Source of the DNA: Prevotella sp.
GTDB lineage: Bacteria > Bacteroidota > Bacteroidia > Bacteroidales > Bacteroidaceae
Assembly: GCA_017619755.1 (NCBI GenBank)
Contig: JAFZRU010000057.1
Span: forward strand, 62,001-126,000
DNA length: 64,000 nt
Direction of reading: 5' to 3'
Below, piece after piece: positions 17,801-28,347 of this stretch. The position numbers and the translations under genes are program-made. The notes beneath the pieces are model-generated. The model saw only the letters and a program-made list of their open reading frames with translations, was not told the DNA's origin and searched no databases. The stretch's first letter is position 1. Each line of letters starts with the position of its first letter.

Positions 17801-19194
17801 AGACGTACTTGGGCAGCGAGACGATAAACGAGTTCGTGAATCAAAATTACGAGAATGCCACGGGTACTGATGGATGGGTCAACGGATGCAATGCATACCT
17901 GATAACAGGTGATGCCACTTACGGTAATTACATCAATATCGCGTCGGAAAACTCCGGTGGTGCCAGACGCTCTTACCTCAAGTTATATGACACGGGAAAA
18001 GACCCATACGGGGCTTCCAACAAATATACCGTGGAATTTGACGCACTCTTCCACCGCAGCAATACGGATATGGTCAACGAACTCGTCCTCTTTGGAGAAG
18101 GAGCGGTTATGCCGGCAGTTAACACCTACTTCAACAGCGCTACCAACATCTTCCGCCTCTACGGTGGAAACAACAACACCAACTATGCCGTGGAAGGCAA
18201 TAGCGCAACCGCTTCCATCGGTGACACATGGTGCCATTACACCATCACCATCGACCGCGAGGCACGGACAGTGAATTATACGGTGAAAAGCGGAGGTGTG
18301 ACCAAACTCTCCGGCTCATACACCGCTGGCAATGATGTGAATATGAACGTACAGGGCATCGGCATCACATTGGGAAGGGCTTGGTCTTACGCCAACATCG
18401 ACAACATCCTCATCCAATCGGAGAAAATCGACCTCTCCACCTACGCCTTCACGCAGCCTGGAACGCTCACCGTCACAGCAAGTCTCGGGAACGAAGCGGG
18501 ATACCTACCGGGGATGGCTTCATACGTCGCAGATATCCCATACAAATGTCTCTACGAAAGCCCCGACTACAACACCATCCCCGCCACGAGCGCAGCCGAG
18601 ACGTTGGGAAGCGACCTGTGGTACACCAATGAGAATACCAGTTTGGACGGCAGGGGGTGGACACGTTTTGCCAACTGGGCGAACATCACTTATGCTTTCG
18701 CCATCAACAGGGTGAACAACCCCAACGACACCATGTACGTGGACAAGGACAAGAAGCTTTGGGTGGACTACACCGGAAACCTCACCGCGCTTCACCTCGT
18801 GGAGGGCTATGGTCTGGCACAGAGTGGCGGCTCCACCTTCCACGCTGCCAACATGGGAGACGAAAGGGCTATTCTCTACCATCGATATGACTTCGGATTG
18901 GGCAAGACCACCAACATCTTCGAGGAGTTTTTCCAAGGGCAGGAGGACGGCACTTACAACTACGGGATAGGCAATGGTGCCTTGCAGAAATTCGCCGCAT
19001 ACATGCCGCTGGAGGCTATTCGCGGCGACCTCAACCACGATGGATATGTCACCGTTTCAGATGTCACCATTCTTGTGGATTTCATCTTGGGCAATGCCAA
19101 TAGCGTGATTGGCAGCGAGGCCGACCTCAACAACGACGGCTCCGTGAGTGTCTCCGACATCACCGTGCTCGTCAATATCATCCTCGGAATGTGA
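14818..19194 (+). CDS. Secreted PL11-type rhamnogalacturonan lyase with dockerin-like C-terminus
   Basis: A 1458-residue secreted multidomain protein. Signal peptide 1-21 (PMKAQ). Residues 25-655 match the family 11 polysaccharide lyase layout: GRGLVAVPTG at the start, a short FnIII-like part, then propeller blades with repeated Asp-rich calcium loops (DLDGDGELEI, DWDGDGKAEV, DVDWDGRDEI), GLGHGDAMHCSDFDP, GDWREEIVVR and WHDHQYRQAMVWQMMAYNQPP. It should cleave the rhamnogalacturonan I backbone. About 740-830 is like an autotransporter-associated beta-strand repeat (GDGVLNL, NTGKTEVWGGTLNF). About 1010-1200 is a LamG-like sandwich. Residues 1401-1458 form a dockerin-like pair of calcium loops (DLNHDGYVTVSDV and DLNNDGSVSVSDI). 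No T9SS signal is visible. No pectin SusCD genes are near, so it may act on its own. Confidence 0.88.
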   Translation: MKKKTFFMLLVAVCCVLPMKAQRKTDVLGRGLVAVPTGSTSGSTTNFVSWRRTAEEYYNTTYNLYRDGTRIATGLTKTSYDDSRCTTSSSYQVAAVVNGVEQAKCNAVKPWTQYVYKQGVRCPTGYINIPLAKVYDRNNNDVTSHYEPNDAEMADLDGDGELEIIIKRLNVIDAGATDANGNSKDIYATNSKEFVVLDAYDVDWQTGAATLLWRIDCGPNMVSLNSTEINIIAYDWDGDGKAEVVLRGADDMIVYGSNGQTKLYTIGVAGANYRGSMKSHSNAQYAWTKDGPEYLVYMNGLTGALYQQTEYPLKRFESGETNLEAAWGDDYGHRSTKHFFGAPVLDGRNASLFLARGIYTRHKMMAMDLNKKTHEWSTRWTWNNNNSSSNWYGQGNHNYIVADVDWDGRDEIIYGSMVIDDNGKGLSTTGLGHGDAMHCSDFDPYRRGQEVFACNEGRPNMNYRDATTSKIYYRSVGSSDDGRALMANLTNNYPGCIGRSVNTDLISSVIDDVAFASPGSGSDNSGQPLYWSHLNFRIYWDGDLCSEILDSPGTAREAAIYDVADGRLFTSDGCNMNNDSKNNPCFQGDIIGDWREEIVVRCGTNLRVYTSGMSTSYNIPTLWHDHQYRQAMVWQMMAYNQPPHTSFFLGEMEGYTVAPPPFSMTDRTEITNGGTIGTDNNGKHVILCTTGNMSATIANGAQPAVITVNAPTWVQGNNGGAITTTTYTHSLNGSPLSGATHLTKQGDGVLNLVNAIHTNTGKTEVWGGTLNFDGTLSASPVTMHRHTTLNSDGGSFPAGITMEYGATLNVGGATSGKVSTVETGTLSLGYGARVVIDYNGTDDNQHDWLNATTLNLDVAKAGVEVWQNYGPQYIVPVIQLRFKNTLPNGIYPIGNVGNVIGDISKVKIESTGIAESSITLVHQDGKLCLEVGGLPTANAPTFALSGMNACDLSSIYPNLPGSNNSYLPVVTITKTKTGDFTPTLSATFTALDGTETYLGSETINEFVNQNYENATGTDGWVNGCNAYLITGDATYGNYINIASENSGGARRSYLKLYDTGKDPYGASNKYTVEFDALFHRSNTDMVNELVLFGEGAVMPAVNTYFNSATNIFRLYGGNNNTNYAVEGNSATASIGDTWCHYTITIDREARTVNYTVKSGGVTKLSGSYTAGNDVNMNVQGIGITLGRAWSYANIDNILIQSEKIDLSTYAFTQPGTLTVTASLGNEAGYLPGMASYVADIPYKCLYESPDYNTIPATSAAETLGSDLWYTNENTSLDGRGWTRFANWANITYAFAINRVNNPNDTMYVDKDKKLWVDYTGNLTALHLVEGYGLAQSGGSTFHAANMGDERAILYHRYDFGLGKTTNIFEEFFQGQEDGTYNYGIGNGALQKFAAYMPLEAIRGDLNHDGYVTVSDVTILVDFILGNANSVIGSEADLNNDGSVSVSDITVLVNIILGM

Positions 19195-19206
19195 CAAAGA
19201 TTGACT

Positions 19207-19241
19207 AAAAATTCGCACCCCAAAACGGGGTGCGAATTTTT
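19207..19241. terminator. Bidirectional terminator between the lyase gene and uvrA
   Basis: A perfect 15-bp inverted repeat (arms 19207-19221 and 19227-19241, core CGCACCCC/GGGGTGCG) flanked by A-run and T-run with a 5-nt loop, between convergent genes. It can serve both strands. Confidence 0.9.
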
Positions 19242-19268
19242 ATGGTTTCATTTTTCATTGTTCATTTT

Positions 19269-19281
<13 letters not shown>
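19242..19281. repeat. ATGAAAAATGAAA-type short repeat at the uvrA end
   Basis: On the minus strand this reads as repeated GATGAAAAATGAAA units. The last codons of uvrA (DEK and stop) lie inside it. It is related to the strings at 12317-12352 and 35968-36018. Confidence 0.5.
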
Positions 19282-22106
<2,825 letters not shown>

Positions 22107-22109
22107 GGG

Positions 22110-22847
22110 TCAGTTGTCGGAGGAGGTGGACGATGATGATGAACTTTCCTTTTCGCGGAAGCCCCTGAGCAGGTTGACGTCGCGACGTATGTGGTATTTT
22201 TTGCCGTCGGAGCCTTTGGCCTTGACATCCACGAAATAGACGCCTTCCTTCACCGGTGTGCCGTTGTGCGTGCCGTCCCATCCACCGGCGGGGTCGGTCC
22301 ACTCGTAAATCTTCTGCCCCCATCGGTTGAAGATGATGGCCCGGAACTCCACGATGCTTTTCCACCCTTCCTTGGCGCCGTAAATGTCGTTCTTTTGGTC
22401 GTCGTTGGGGGAGAAGGCATTGGGCATCACAAGTTTGCTCTCGCTGATGGTGAGGCGAATGGGGCCTCCATGTTCCTGGTACCACCATTCGTCGGTGTAG
22501 GCGACGGTGTCGGTGCCTTGCGTGAAGATGGCATGACAGACGATGAGGTGGGTGCCGGATTCGGTGAACGTGAAGTCTGTGTCTTGTTCGTAGCGGATGA
22601 GGTATGGCTCATGGCTGTTCTCGCCTTCCTTGCTGAAGCGCCATTCGTAGTATTCGTTCCAACCGCCGACGTCCGAAGGATTGGCTTCGAAGCGGCCCAG
22701 CAGGGGAGCGGAGTATTCCGTGCTGTCTATCTGCTCGCCGTTGGCCTTGAAGAAGGTGGCGGTGGGGTCGATGGTGGGATAGTCGTCCTGGGCGGCGGCG
22801 CACAAAGTGCCAAGGAACAGGGTGATAATGATGATGAGACGTGTCAT
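22110..22847 (-). CDS. Small secreted protein with T9SS type B (CHU_C) sorting domain
   Basis: A 245-residue protein with a signal peptide ([19 protein letters not shown]). Residues 25-140 are a beta-rich unknown part ([32 protein letters not shown]-like). Residues 150-232 are a CHU_C / gliding-motility-associated C-terminal domain: [51 protein letters not shown]. Such domains direct cargo through the type IX secretion system and its surface attachment. The protein does not stop after the domain but adds a serine-rich tail ([12 protein letters not shown]). The gene sits directly before uvrA. Its function is unknown; the sorting-domain assignment is firm. Confidence 0.82.
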   Translation of the reverse strand: MTRLIIIITLFLGTLCAAAQDDYPTIDPTATFFKANGEQIDSTEYSAPLLGRFEANPSDVGGWNEYYEWRFSKEGENSHEPYLIRYEQDTDFTFTESGTHLIVCHAIFTQGTDTVAYTDEWWYQEHGGPIRLTISESKLVMPNAFSPNDDQKNDIYGAKEGWKSIVEFRAIIFNRWGQKIYEWTDPAGGWDGTHNGTPVKEGVYFVDVKAKGSDGKKYHIRRDVNLLRGFREKESSSSSSTSSDN

Positions 22848-23071
22848 GGTGATGCTTTTTTACTTAAAACGTGAAAAAAGGCGAAAAAGTTTGTCGCAGT
22901 GTGCGCTTTAGGTTTTTTTAAGGGATGCCCGGCGCAATGTAACAATTCAGTGATTATTTATTTCAACACGAATTTCCACGAATTAATCATAAATATTTTA
23001 ACAAAATGGACGTAAATCATTCTATCCTCTCATTTTTGTACGTCCTTGAGTTGCAATTAACGAATAATTAT

Positions 23072-23104
23072 ATGGTAATTATATGTTTAAATGTTATTCG
23101 CTGA
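23072..23104. repeat. 33-bp dispersed repeat, copy 1
   Basis: ATGGTAATTATATG through TTATTCGCTGA; copy 2 at 51796-51828 matches 30 of 33 bases, all differences being T/C. Both copies lie 10-20 bp beyond the 3' end of a minus-strand gene. Confidence 0.6.
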
Positions 23105-23119
23105 ATAGAAACGGCGCAA

Positions 23120-23722
23120 TCATACGAGGCTCTGGAGGCGGGCGATGTATTTGCCCAAGATGTCGAACTCCACGTTGACCACCGTTCCCACTTCGATGTC
23201 TTGGAAATTGGTGTTCTCCATCGTGTAGGGGATGATGGCCACTTGGAAGGTGTCCTCCGTAGGGTTGCACACGGTCAGCGAGACACCGTTCACCGTCACG
23301 CTGCCCTTGTCAACGGTGAAGTAGCCACGGCGGGCCATCTCACGGCTGTAGGCGTATTGGAAGGTGAAATAGGTGCTGCCGTCGGCGTCCACCTTTTCCG
23401 TGCAACGGGCGGTGCCGTCCACGTGCCCTTGCACGATGTGGCCGTCCAAGCGGCCGTTCATCAGCATCGAACGCTCCACGTTGACATGGTCGCCCACTTG
23501 AAGTAGGCCCAAGTTGGAGCGTTCCAAGGTCTCGCGCATCGCCGTGACGGTGTAGTGGTCGCCGTCGATGGCCACCACCGTGAGGCACACGCCGTTGTGG
23601 CTCACGCTCTGGTCGATTTTCAACTCGCCGACGAAGGAGCAGGTCAGCGTAAAGTCAACGTTGCCACCGTCGCGACGAAGCGCTACCACGGTGGCCATCT
23701 CTTCTACTATTCCGGAAAACAT
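23120..23722 (-). CDS. ribE: Riboflavin synthase alpha chain
   Basis: A 200-residue riboflavin synthase that dismutates two 6,7-dimethyl-8-ribityllumazines to riboflavin. The N-terminus MFSGIVEEMATV is diagnostic and fixes the start at 23722. The two lumazine-binding repeats are seen: first with IDQSVSHNGVCLTVVAIDGD and ETLERSNLG, second with GHIVQGHVDGTARC, GSVTVNGVSLTVC and IPYTMENTNF. The frame stays open for 97 codons upstream, but no ribE homologue I know has such an extension. The gene has its own promoter (23983-24014) and a leader of about 250 nt. Confidence 0.95.
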   Translation of the reverse strand: MFSGIVEEMATVVALRRDGGNVDFTLTCSFVGELKIDQSVSHNGVCLTVVAIDGDHYTVTAMRETLERSNLGLLQVGDHVNVERSMLMNGRLDGHIVQGHVDGTARCTEKVDADGSTYFTFQYAYSREMARRGYFTVDKGSVTVNGVSLTVCNPTEDTFQVAIIPYTMENTNFQDIEVGTVVNVEFDILGKYIARLQSLV

Positions 23723-23982
23723 GAAAAATGGTTTTTGTCGTTTCATCGCCACGGCGGATGGATGCCGGGGCTGGTTGATAAAAAAGAGATGGTCGCATCG
23801 GTGATGTGATGAAAACTCCGTTTTCTTATGATTTGAGAGCTTTCCGTCTTTGTAATCCACCGGCTGTATCAGCTCTCCCGAAGGATGTGGCCCGCCATTG
23901 ACAAGAGAAGTATTCTCTTTTTTCGAAATAATTTGATGAGTATCCCGATCGGCCGATACGACCATTATCTCTTTTCTGTGTG

Positions 23983-24014
23983 CAAAATTACGACTTTCCC
24001 TCCAAACCGCCAAA
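23983..24014 (-). promoter_or_regulatory. ribE promoter (-7 and -33)
   Basis: On the minus strand TTTG (24011-24014) is followed after 20 nt by TAATTTTG (23983-23990), the standard Bacteroidetes layout. Transcription would start near 23976. Confidence 0.65.
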
Positions 24015-24068
24015 TCTTTCGCATGATTTTTAGCCGTTATTTCGTCACAGCGCTATTCACATCGTTTT

Positions 24069-24145
24069 TCCGTTATGACGTTTTTTCCGTGACAGCGTTA
24101 TAACGTTATTCCGTTATAACGTTATTCCGAAATCTCGTCACAACG
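24069..24145. repeat. Degenerate CGTTATTCCG / CGTTATAACG repeat cluster
   Basis: Six or seven units of CGTTATNNCG, ending in CGTTATTCCGAAATCTCGTCA. A second cluster at 28781-28868 ends in nearly the same string. Confidence 0.55.
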
Positions 24146-24153
24146 GCTTTTGC

Positions 24154-25488
24154 TCACCAGCAGGCATCCTGCAGCAATTCCCCGATGGTGGGGTGGATGT
24201 GCACGGTGTCGCGCAGTTGCTCCATCGTGGCATCTATGGCCATGAGGGCGGAGAACTCCTGCACCATGTCGGCGGAGTGGGCGCCGTAGGCGTGGCAGCC
24301 GACGAGCATTTGGTCGTCGCCGGCGAAGATGAGCTTCACCAAGCCCTCCGGCTCGCCCATCGCCAATGCCTTGCCGTTGGTGCGGTAGTAGGCTTTGCGG
24401 CAGATGTAGGGGATGTCATTATCCTCACATTCCTTCTCTGTCACGCCCACGTAGGCGGCCTCTGGGTTGGTGAAGATGGCGGCGGGGATGATGTCGAGTT
24501 CCATGTGGTCGGATTTGCCAAGGATGAGGTTCACCACGTGAAGTCCCTGTGCGGTGGCGGCGTGTGCCAGCATGATGCGCCCGTTGACGTCGCCGATGGC
24601 GAAGATGCCGGCGCACGAGGTCTGGTAAATCTCGTCGATGATGATGCCGTTAGGTAACTGCTCTACTTTGGTCTTTTTCAGGTCAAGGCCCTCGGTGCGT
24701 GGCTGCCGCCCGGTGGCCATCAGCACCATGTCGGCCGGTATGGTGAAGGTCTTCCCCTTGCGCTCATACACCACGCCCTCGTCGTTGACGGCTTTCACGG
24801 CGGCTTGCATGATGAAGTTCACGCCGCGTTTCGCCATCGTTTGTCGCAGCCGCTTGGCGATGTCGCCATCCAACAAGGGCAGGCACTCCTTGAGGTATTC
24901 CACCACCGTCACTTCGCTGCCGAAGCTCTGGAAGATGGAGGCAAACTCCATCCCCACCACGCCGGCGCCCACGATGACGAGGCGGCGTGGCGGCGTGGCG
25001 ATGTTGAGCAATTCCGTGGAGGTCACCACCTTGGGGTGGTCGATGCCGGGGATGTTGAGCATCTTTGCTGTGGAGCCGGTGGCGATGATGATGTACGGGG
25101 CGGTGTAGGTATCGTCGCCCACCGTCACCTGCCTGATGCCGGTGAAGTGTGCTTTTCCGCGAACCAGCGTGATGCCGTGTGTGGCGAGCAGGGTCTCCAC
25201 ACCTTGGCGAAGTGTCTCCACCACTTGGTTTTTGCGGGCCATCACCTGTGCGAAGTCGAGGGTGAAACAGAGGTCTTTCAGACCAAATTCCCTGGCTTTT
25301 TGCATGGTGTCGATGATTTCGGCATTGCGTGCCAGGGCTTTGGTGGGGATGCAGCCGGCGTTGAGACAGGTGCCGCCCACCGGCCCTTGTTCGATGATGA
25401 CAACTTTGAGGCCGTTTTTGGCGGCGTGCACGGCGGCACGGTAGCCTCCCGGCCCGCTGCCGATGATGATGAGGTCGGTCGTTGTCAT
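24154..25488 (-). CDS. lpdA: Dihydrolipoyl dehydrogenase (E3/L-protein)
   Basis: A 444-residue FAD-dependent pyridine nucleotide-disulfide oxidoreductase that reoxidises the dihydrolipoyl arm of GcvH with NAD. The FAD site is IIIGSGPGGYRAA (residues 7-19); the redox-active disulfide is Cys41-Cys46 in GGTCLNAGCIPTKA; the NAD site is VIVGAGVVGMEFA; the C-terminal active site is HIHPTIGE. Its start overlaps the gcvPB stop by 4 nt (ATGA), so it is translationally coupled as the last gene of the glycine-cleavage operon. It could also serve other 2-oxoacid dehydrogenases, but none is seen in the window. Confidence 0.95.
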   Translation of the reverse strand: MTTTDLIIIGSGPGGYRAAVHAAKNGLKVVIIEQGPVGGTCLNAGCIPTKALARNAEIIDTMQKAREFGLKDLCFTLDFAQVMARKNQVVETLRQGVETLLATHGITLVRGKAHFTGIRQVTVGDDTYTAPYIIIATGSTAKMLNIPGIDHPKVVTSTELLNIATPPRRLVIVGAGVVGMEFASIFQSFGSEVTVVEYLKECLPLLDGDIAKRLRQTMAKRGVNFIMQAAVKAVNDEGVVYERKGKTFTIPADMVLMATGRQPRTEGLDLKKTKVEQLPNGIIIDEIYQTSCAGIFAIGDVNGRIMLAHAATAQGLHVVNLILGKSDHMELDIIPAAIFTNPEAAYVGVTEKECEDNDIPYICRKAYYRTNGKALAMGEPEGLVKLIFAGDDQMLVGCHAYGAHSADMVQEFSALMAIDATMEQLRDTVHIHPTIGELLQDACW

Positions 25489-26936
25489 ATTGCGATACGT
25501 TTGTAGGTGAGGACGGGGTTCTTGGCGGCCAACACGTCGTCCACTCGGCCAATGGGGGTGGAGTGGGGGGCGCCCTTCACCACCTCCGGGTTGGTGGCGG
25601 CCTCCTCGGCGATGCGTCGCATGACGGCGATGAAGGCGTCGAGGGTGTCGAGGCTCTCGCTCTCGGTTGGCTCCACCATGAGCGACTCGTGGAAGAGCAA
25701 CGGGAAATAGATGGTGGGGGCGTGGTAGCCATGGTCGAGCAGCCGCTTCGCCACGTCCATCGTAGTGATGCCGGTACTCTTGTCACGCAACCCGTCGAAG
25801 ACGAACTCATGCATGCAAGGCGTGTCGATGGGCAGTTGGTAAACGTCCTTGAGCGACTCCTTCACATAGTTGGCGTTGAGGGTAGCCAACGGCCCCACCA
25901 TGCGCAGGTGCTCCCTGCCCATGGAGAGGAGCCAGGTCCACGCCTTGACGATGACGGAGAAATTGCCGAGGAAGGCGCCCACGCTGATGGCCTCCTCGTC
26001 GCGCTCGATGTGGTAGCGTTCGCCATCATAACTGACGCGGGGGGAGGGGAGCAGGTGCTCCAACTCCTTGCGAACACCCACCGGACCGCTCCCGGGGCCG
26101 CCGCCGCCATGCGGGGTGGCGAAGGTCTTGTGGAGGTTGACGTGCATCACGTCGAACCCCATGTCGCCGGGACGGCTGACACCCAAGAGGGGGTTGAGGT
26201 TGGCACCGTCGTAGTACATCAACCCGCCGCAGTCATGCACCAAGCGGGCGATTTCCGGGATGTCGCGCTCAAAAAGCCCCAGGGTGTTGGGGTTGGTCAT
26301 CATCATCGCCGCCACGCTGTCGTCGAGCAAGGTGCGCAGGTGTTCCACATCCACGCAACCGTCTTCGCGGCTCTTCACCTCCACCACCTCCATGCCGCAG
26401 ACGGCGGCGGAGGCCGGGTTGGTGCCGTGGGCGGAGTCAGGCACGATGACTTTCACGCGCTGCTTGTCGCCGCGCTCCAAGTGATAACTGCGGATGACCA
26501 TCAGGCCGGTGAGTTCGCCATGGGCGCCCGCGAAGGGGTTGAGGGTGAACGCGCCCATGCCGGTGATGGCGCAGAGGGCTTGCTGCATGCGGTAATATAT
26601 CTCCAAGGCACCTTGGCAGGTCTCTTTCGGTTGCAGGGGGTGCAGCGAGGTGAGGGCGGGCATGGAGGCGGTCTCCTCGTCAATCGCAGGGTTGTATTTC
26701 ATCGTGCAACTGCCAAGGGGGTAGAACCCGTTGTTCACGCCGAAGTTGTTGGCACTGTGGTTGGTGTAATGGCGCACCACCGTCAGTTCGTCGCACTCGG
26801 GCAGGGCGGCCTCGTCGGAGCGCAGCACTGCCTGTGGCAGTTCGTGGCGGGGCAGTTCGCTCTTGGGAAGCGAGTAGCCTCGGCGACCGGGGTGCGACAA
26901 CTCGAATATCAGTTTTCCGTATAATCTGTTGTTCAT
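25485..26936 (-). CDS. gcvPB: Glycine dehydrogenase (decarboxylating) subunit 2
   Basis: The 483-residue C-terminal half of the P-protein in the two-gene form. With GcvPA it decarboxylates glycine and passes the aminomethyl group to lipoylated GcvH. The PLP-lysine region is MHVNLHKTFATPHGGGGPGSGP. NNGFYPLGSCTMKYNPAIDEE near residue 70 is a P-protein hallmark. The ATG at 26936 (MNNRLYGKLIFELSHPG) fits the family; a much longer open frame upstream is Arg-rich antisense-like sequence over gcvPA and is rejected. The spacing to gcvPA is 47 nt. Confidence 0.95.
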   Translation of the reverse strand: MNNRLYGKLIFELSHPGRRGYSLPKSELPRHELPQAVLRSDEAALPECDELTVVRHYTNHSANNFGVNNGFYPLGSCTMKYNPAIDEETASMPALTSLHPLQPKETCQGALEIYYRMQQALCAITGMGAFTLNPFAGAHGELTGLMVIRSYHLERGDKQRVKVIVPDSAHGTNPASAAVCGMEVVEVKSREDGCVDVEHLRTLLDDSVAAMMMTNPNTLGLFERDIPEIARLVHDCGGLMYYDGANLNPLLGVSRPGDMGFDVMHVNLHKTFATPHGGGGPGSGPVGVRKELEHLLPSPRVSYDGERYHIERDEEAISVGAFLGNFSVIVKAWTWLLSMGREHLRMVGPLATLNANYVKESLKDVYQLPIDTPCMHEFVFDGLRDKSTGITTMDVAKRLLDHGYHAPTIYFPLLFHESLMVEPTESESLDTLDAFIAVMRRIAEEAATNPEVVKGAPHSTPIGRVDDVLAAKNPVLTYKRIAI

Positions 26937-26983
26937 GGGATGGGTCTGGTTGTGATGGCTTTTCTTCTTTCTTTCATCATCGC

Positions 26984-28309
26984 TCAGGCTTGGAAACTGG
27001 TGGCCAATTCCACCAAGCGGTCGATTTCCTCCTTGGTGCGCTTTTCCGTTACGGCTGCCATGAGGGTGTGCTCGCCGGTCTTCACGCCGCCGAGGATGCC
27101 ATGGGCGGCAAGGTGGCCGAGCAGGGCTTCCACGTCGCCGTCGTAGTCCACGCAGAACTCGTTGAGAAACTCTCCGGGATAGGTCATGCGGAAGTGGTCG
27201 TTGGCGGTGAGTTGCCGTGCGAGGTAGTGGGCGCCGTCGCAGGAGCGGGCAGCGGCTTCGCGCACGCCGTCCTTGCCCATCGTGGCGCACCACACGGTGG
27301 CCCATAGGGCCATCAGGCTTTGGTTGGAGCAGATATTGGAGGTGGCCTTCTGCCGACGGATGTGCTGCTCACGGGCTTGCAGGGTGAGCACGAAGACGCG
27401 CTGGCCGCGGTTGTCGGTGCTCATACCCACGATGCGCCCGGGCAGTTTGCGCATGAGTGACTCGCGACAGCACATGTAGCCCACGTAGGGACCGCCGAAC
27501 GACATAGGCAACCCCAACGACTGGCAGTCGCCAACGGCGATGTCGGCACCCCACTCGCCGGGGGTGCGCAGCAGGGCCAGGTCGAGGGCGGGGCTGTTGA
27601 TGATGAAGAGGCCCTTGACGGCGTGGATGGCATCGGCAAGGCCGGTGAAGTCCTCGATGAGACCGTGGCGGTTGGGCTGTTGCACCACCACGCCGGCGAC
27701 GCCGCCCTCGGCGAGTTGCTGCCGCAGGGCTTCGCTGTCGGTGACGCCGTTGGTCTCCGACACCATCGTCAGTTCCACGCTGTGGAAACGGGCGTAGGTG
27801 CGCACTACTTGTGCCACCTTCTCATCCACCGTCTCCGACAGTAGCACGCGGCGGGCTTTCTTGACGTGGTGGACGGCCATCAGCATGGCCTCCGCCGTGG
27901 CGGTGGCTCCGTCGTACATCGAGGCGTTGGAGATGTCCAGACCGGTGAGTTCGGTCATCATGCTTTGGAACTCGAAGATATAGTGCAGCGTTCCCTGCGA
28001 GACCTCGGCCTGGTAGGGGGTGTAGCTGGTGAGAAACTCCGACCGTCCGACGATGGCGGGAACCACTGCCGGGATGTAGTGGTCATAGACACCGGCGCCG
28101 GCGAAGACGGTCATCGGCTGGTTGCGGGCGCAAAGCCGTTCGAAAGTCTCACGGATTTCCATCTCGCTCTGTGCGGGCGGGAGGTCGTAGTCGCCTTGGA
28201 GGCGAAGCTCCTCTGGCACGTGGGAGAAGAGACCGTCGAGCGAATCGACACCCACCTTGCGCAGCATTTGCTCGATGTCCTCAGGGGTGTGGGGGAGGTA
28301 CTTGTGCAT
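26984..28309 (-). CDS. gcvPA: Glycine dehydrogenase (decarboxylating) subunit 1
   Basis: The 441-residue N-terminal half of the split P-protein. The start MHKYLPHTPEDIEQMLRKVG is typical. Family blocks are FAGAGVYDHYIPAVVPAIVGRSEFLTSYTPYQAEVSQGTLHYIFEFQSMMTELTG (cut here for description at about residues 94-150, key part YTPYQAE), the NASMYDGATA block, and QRVFVLTLQAREQHIRR. It forms the alpha2beta2 complex with GcvPB. It lies 38 nt after gcvH. Confidence 0.95.
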   Translation of the reverse strand: MHKYLPHTPEDIEQMLRKVGVDSLDGLFSHVPEELRLQGDYDLPPAQSEMEIRETFERLCARNQPMTVFAGAGVYDHYIPAVVPAIVGRSEFLTSYTPYQAEVSQGTLHYIFEFQSMMTELTGLDISNASMYDGATATAEAMLMAVHHVKKARRVLLSETVDEKVAQVVRTYARFHSVELTMVSETNGVTDSEALRQQLAEGGVAGVVVQQPNRHGLIEDFTGLADAIHAVKGLFIINSPALDLALLRTPGEWGADIAVGDCQSLGLPMSFGGPYVGYMCCRESLMRKLPGRIVGMSTDNRGQRVFVLTLQAREQHIRRQKATSNICSNQSLMALWATVWCATMGKDGVREAAARSCDGAHYLARQLTANDHFRMTYPGEFLNEFCVDYDGDVEALLGHLAAHGILGGVKTGEHTLMAAVTEKRTKEEIDRLVELATSFQA

Positions 28310-28347
28310 GGTGATTGTGTTCTTGGTGTATTGCCATTACTGGCGGC

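Larger units (their letters stand above)
23723..24153 (-). other. Gap between lpdA and ribE with long ribE leader
   Basis: The gap holds a ribE promoter and about 250 nt of transcribed leader. In the leader the minus strand shows GAGAGCT (23871-23877) pairing with AGCTCTC (23835-23841) around about 29 nt, and a smaller GTATC/GATAC pair upstream. I looked for FMN, cobalamin, TPP and glycine riboswitch cores and recognised none. The lpdA-side part (24069-24145) is made of CGTTATTCCG-type repeats. Confidence 0.5.

Noticed and set aside
23723-23980. FMN or other known riboswitch before ribE
   Set aside because: A hairpin is present, but none of the conserved cores I know (RFN, TPP, cobalamin, glycine, SAM) can be matched.
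25482-26924. A 480-codon open frame on the plus strand opposite gcvPB
   Set aside because: Antisense of gcvPB; the composition (His, Val, Gly) is the shadow expected from GC-rich codons. Similar long shadows at 28945-30006 (gcvT), 41538-42707 (GLUG gene), 16411-17433 (lyase) and 20292-21056 (uvrA) were dropped for the same reason.
26937-27305. Upstream extension of gcvPB by 123 codons
   Set aside because: The extension is Arg/His-rich, overlaps gcvPA in another frame and has no family match; MNNRLYGKLIFELSHPG is the normal start.
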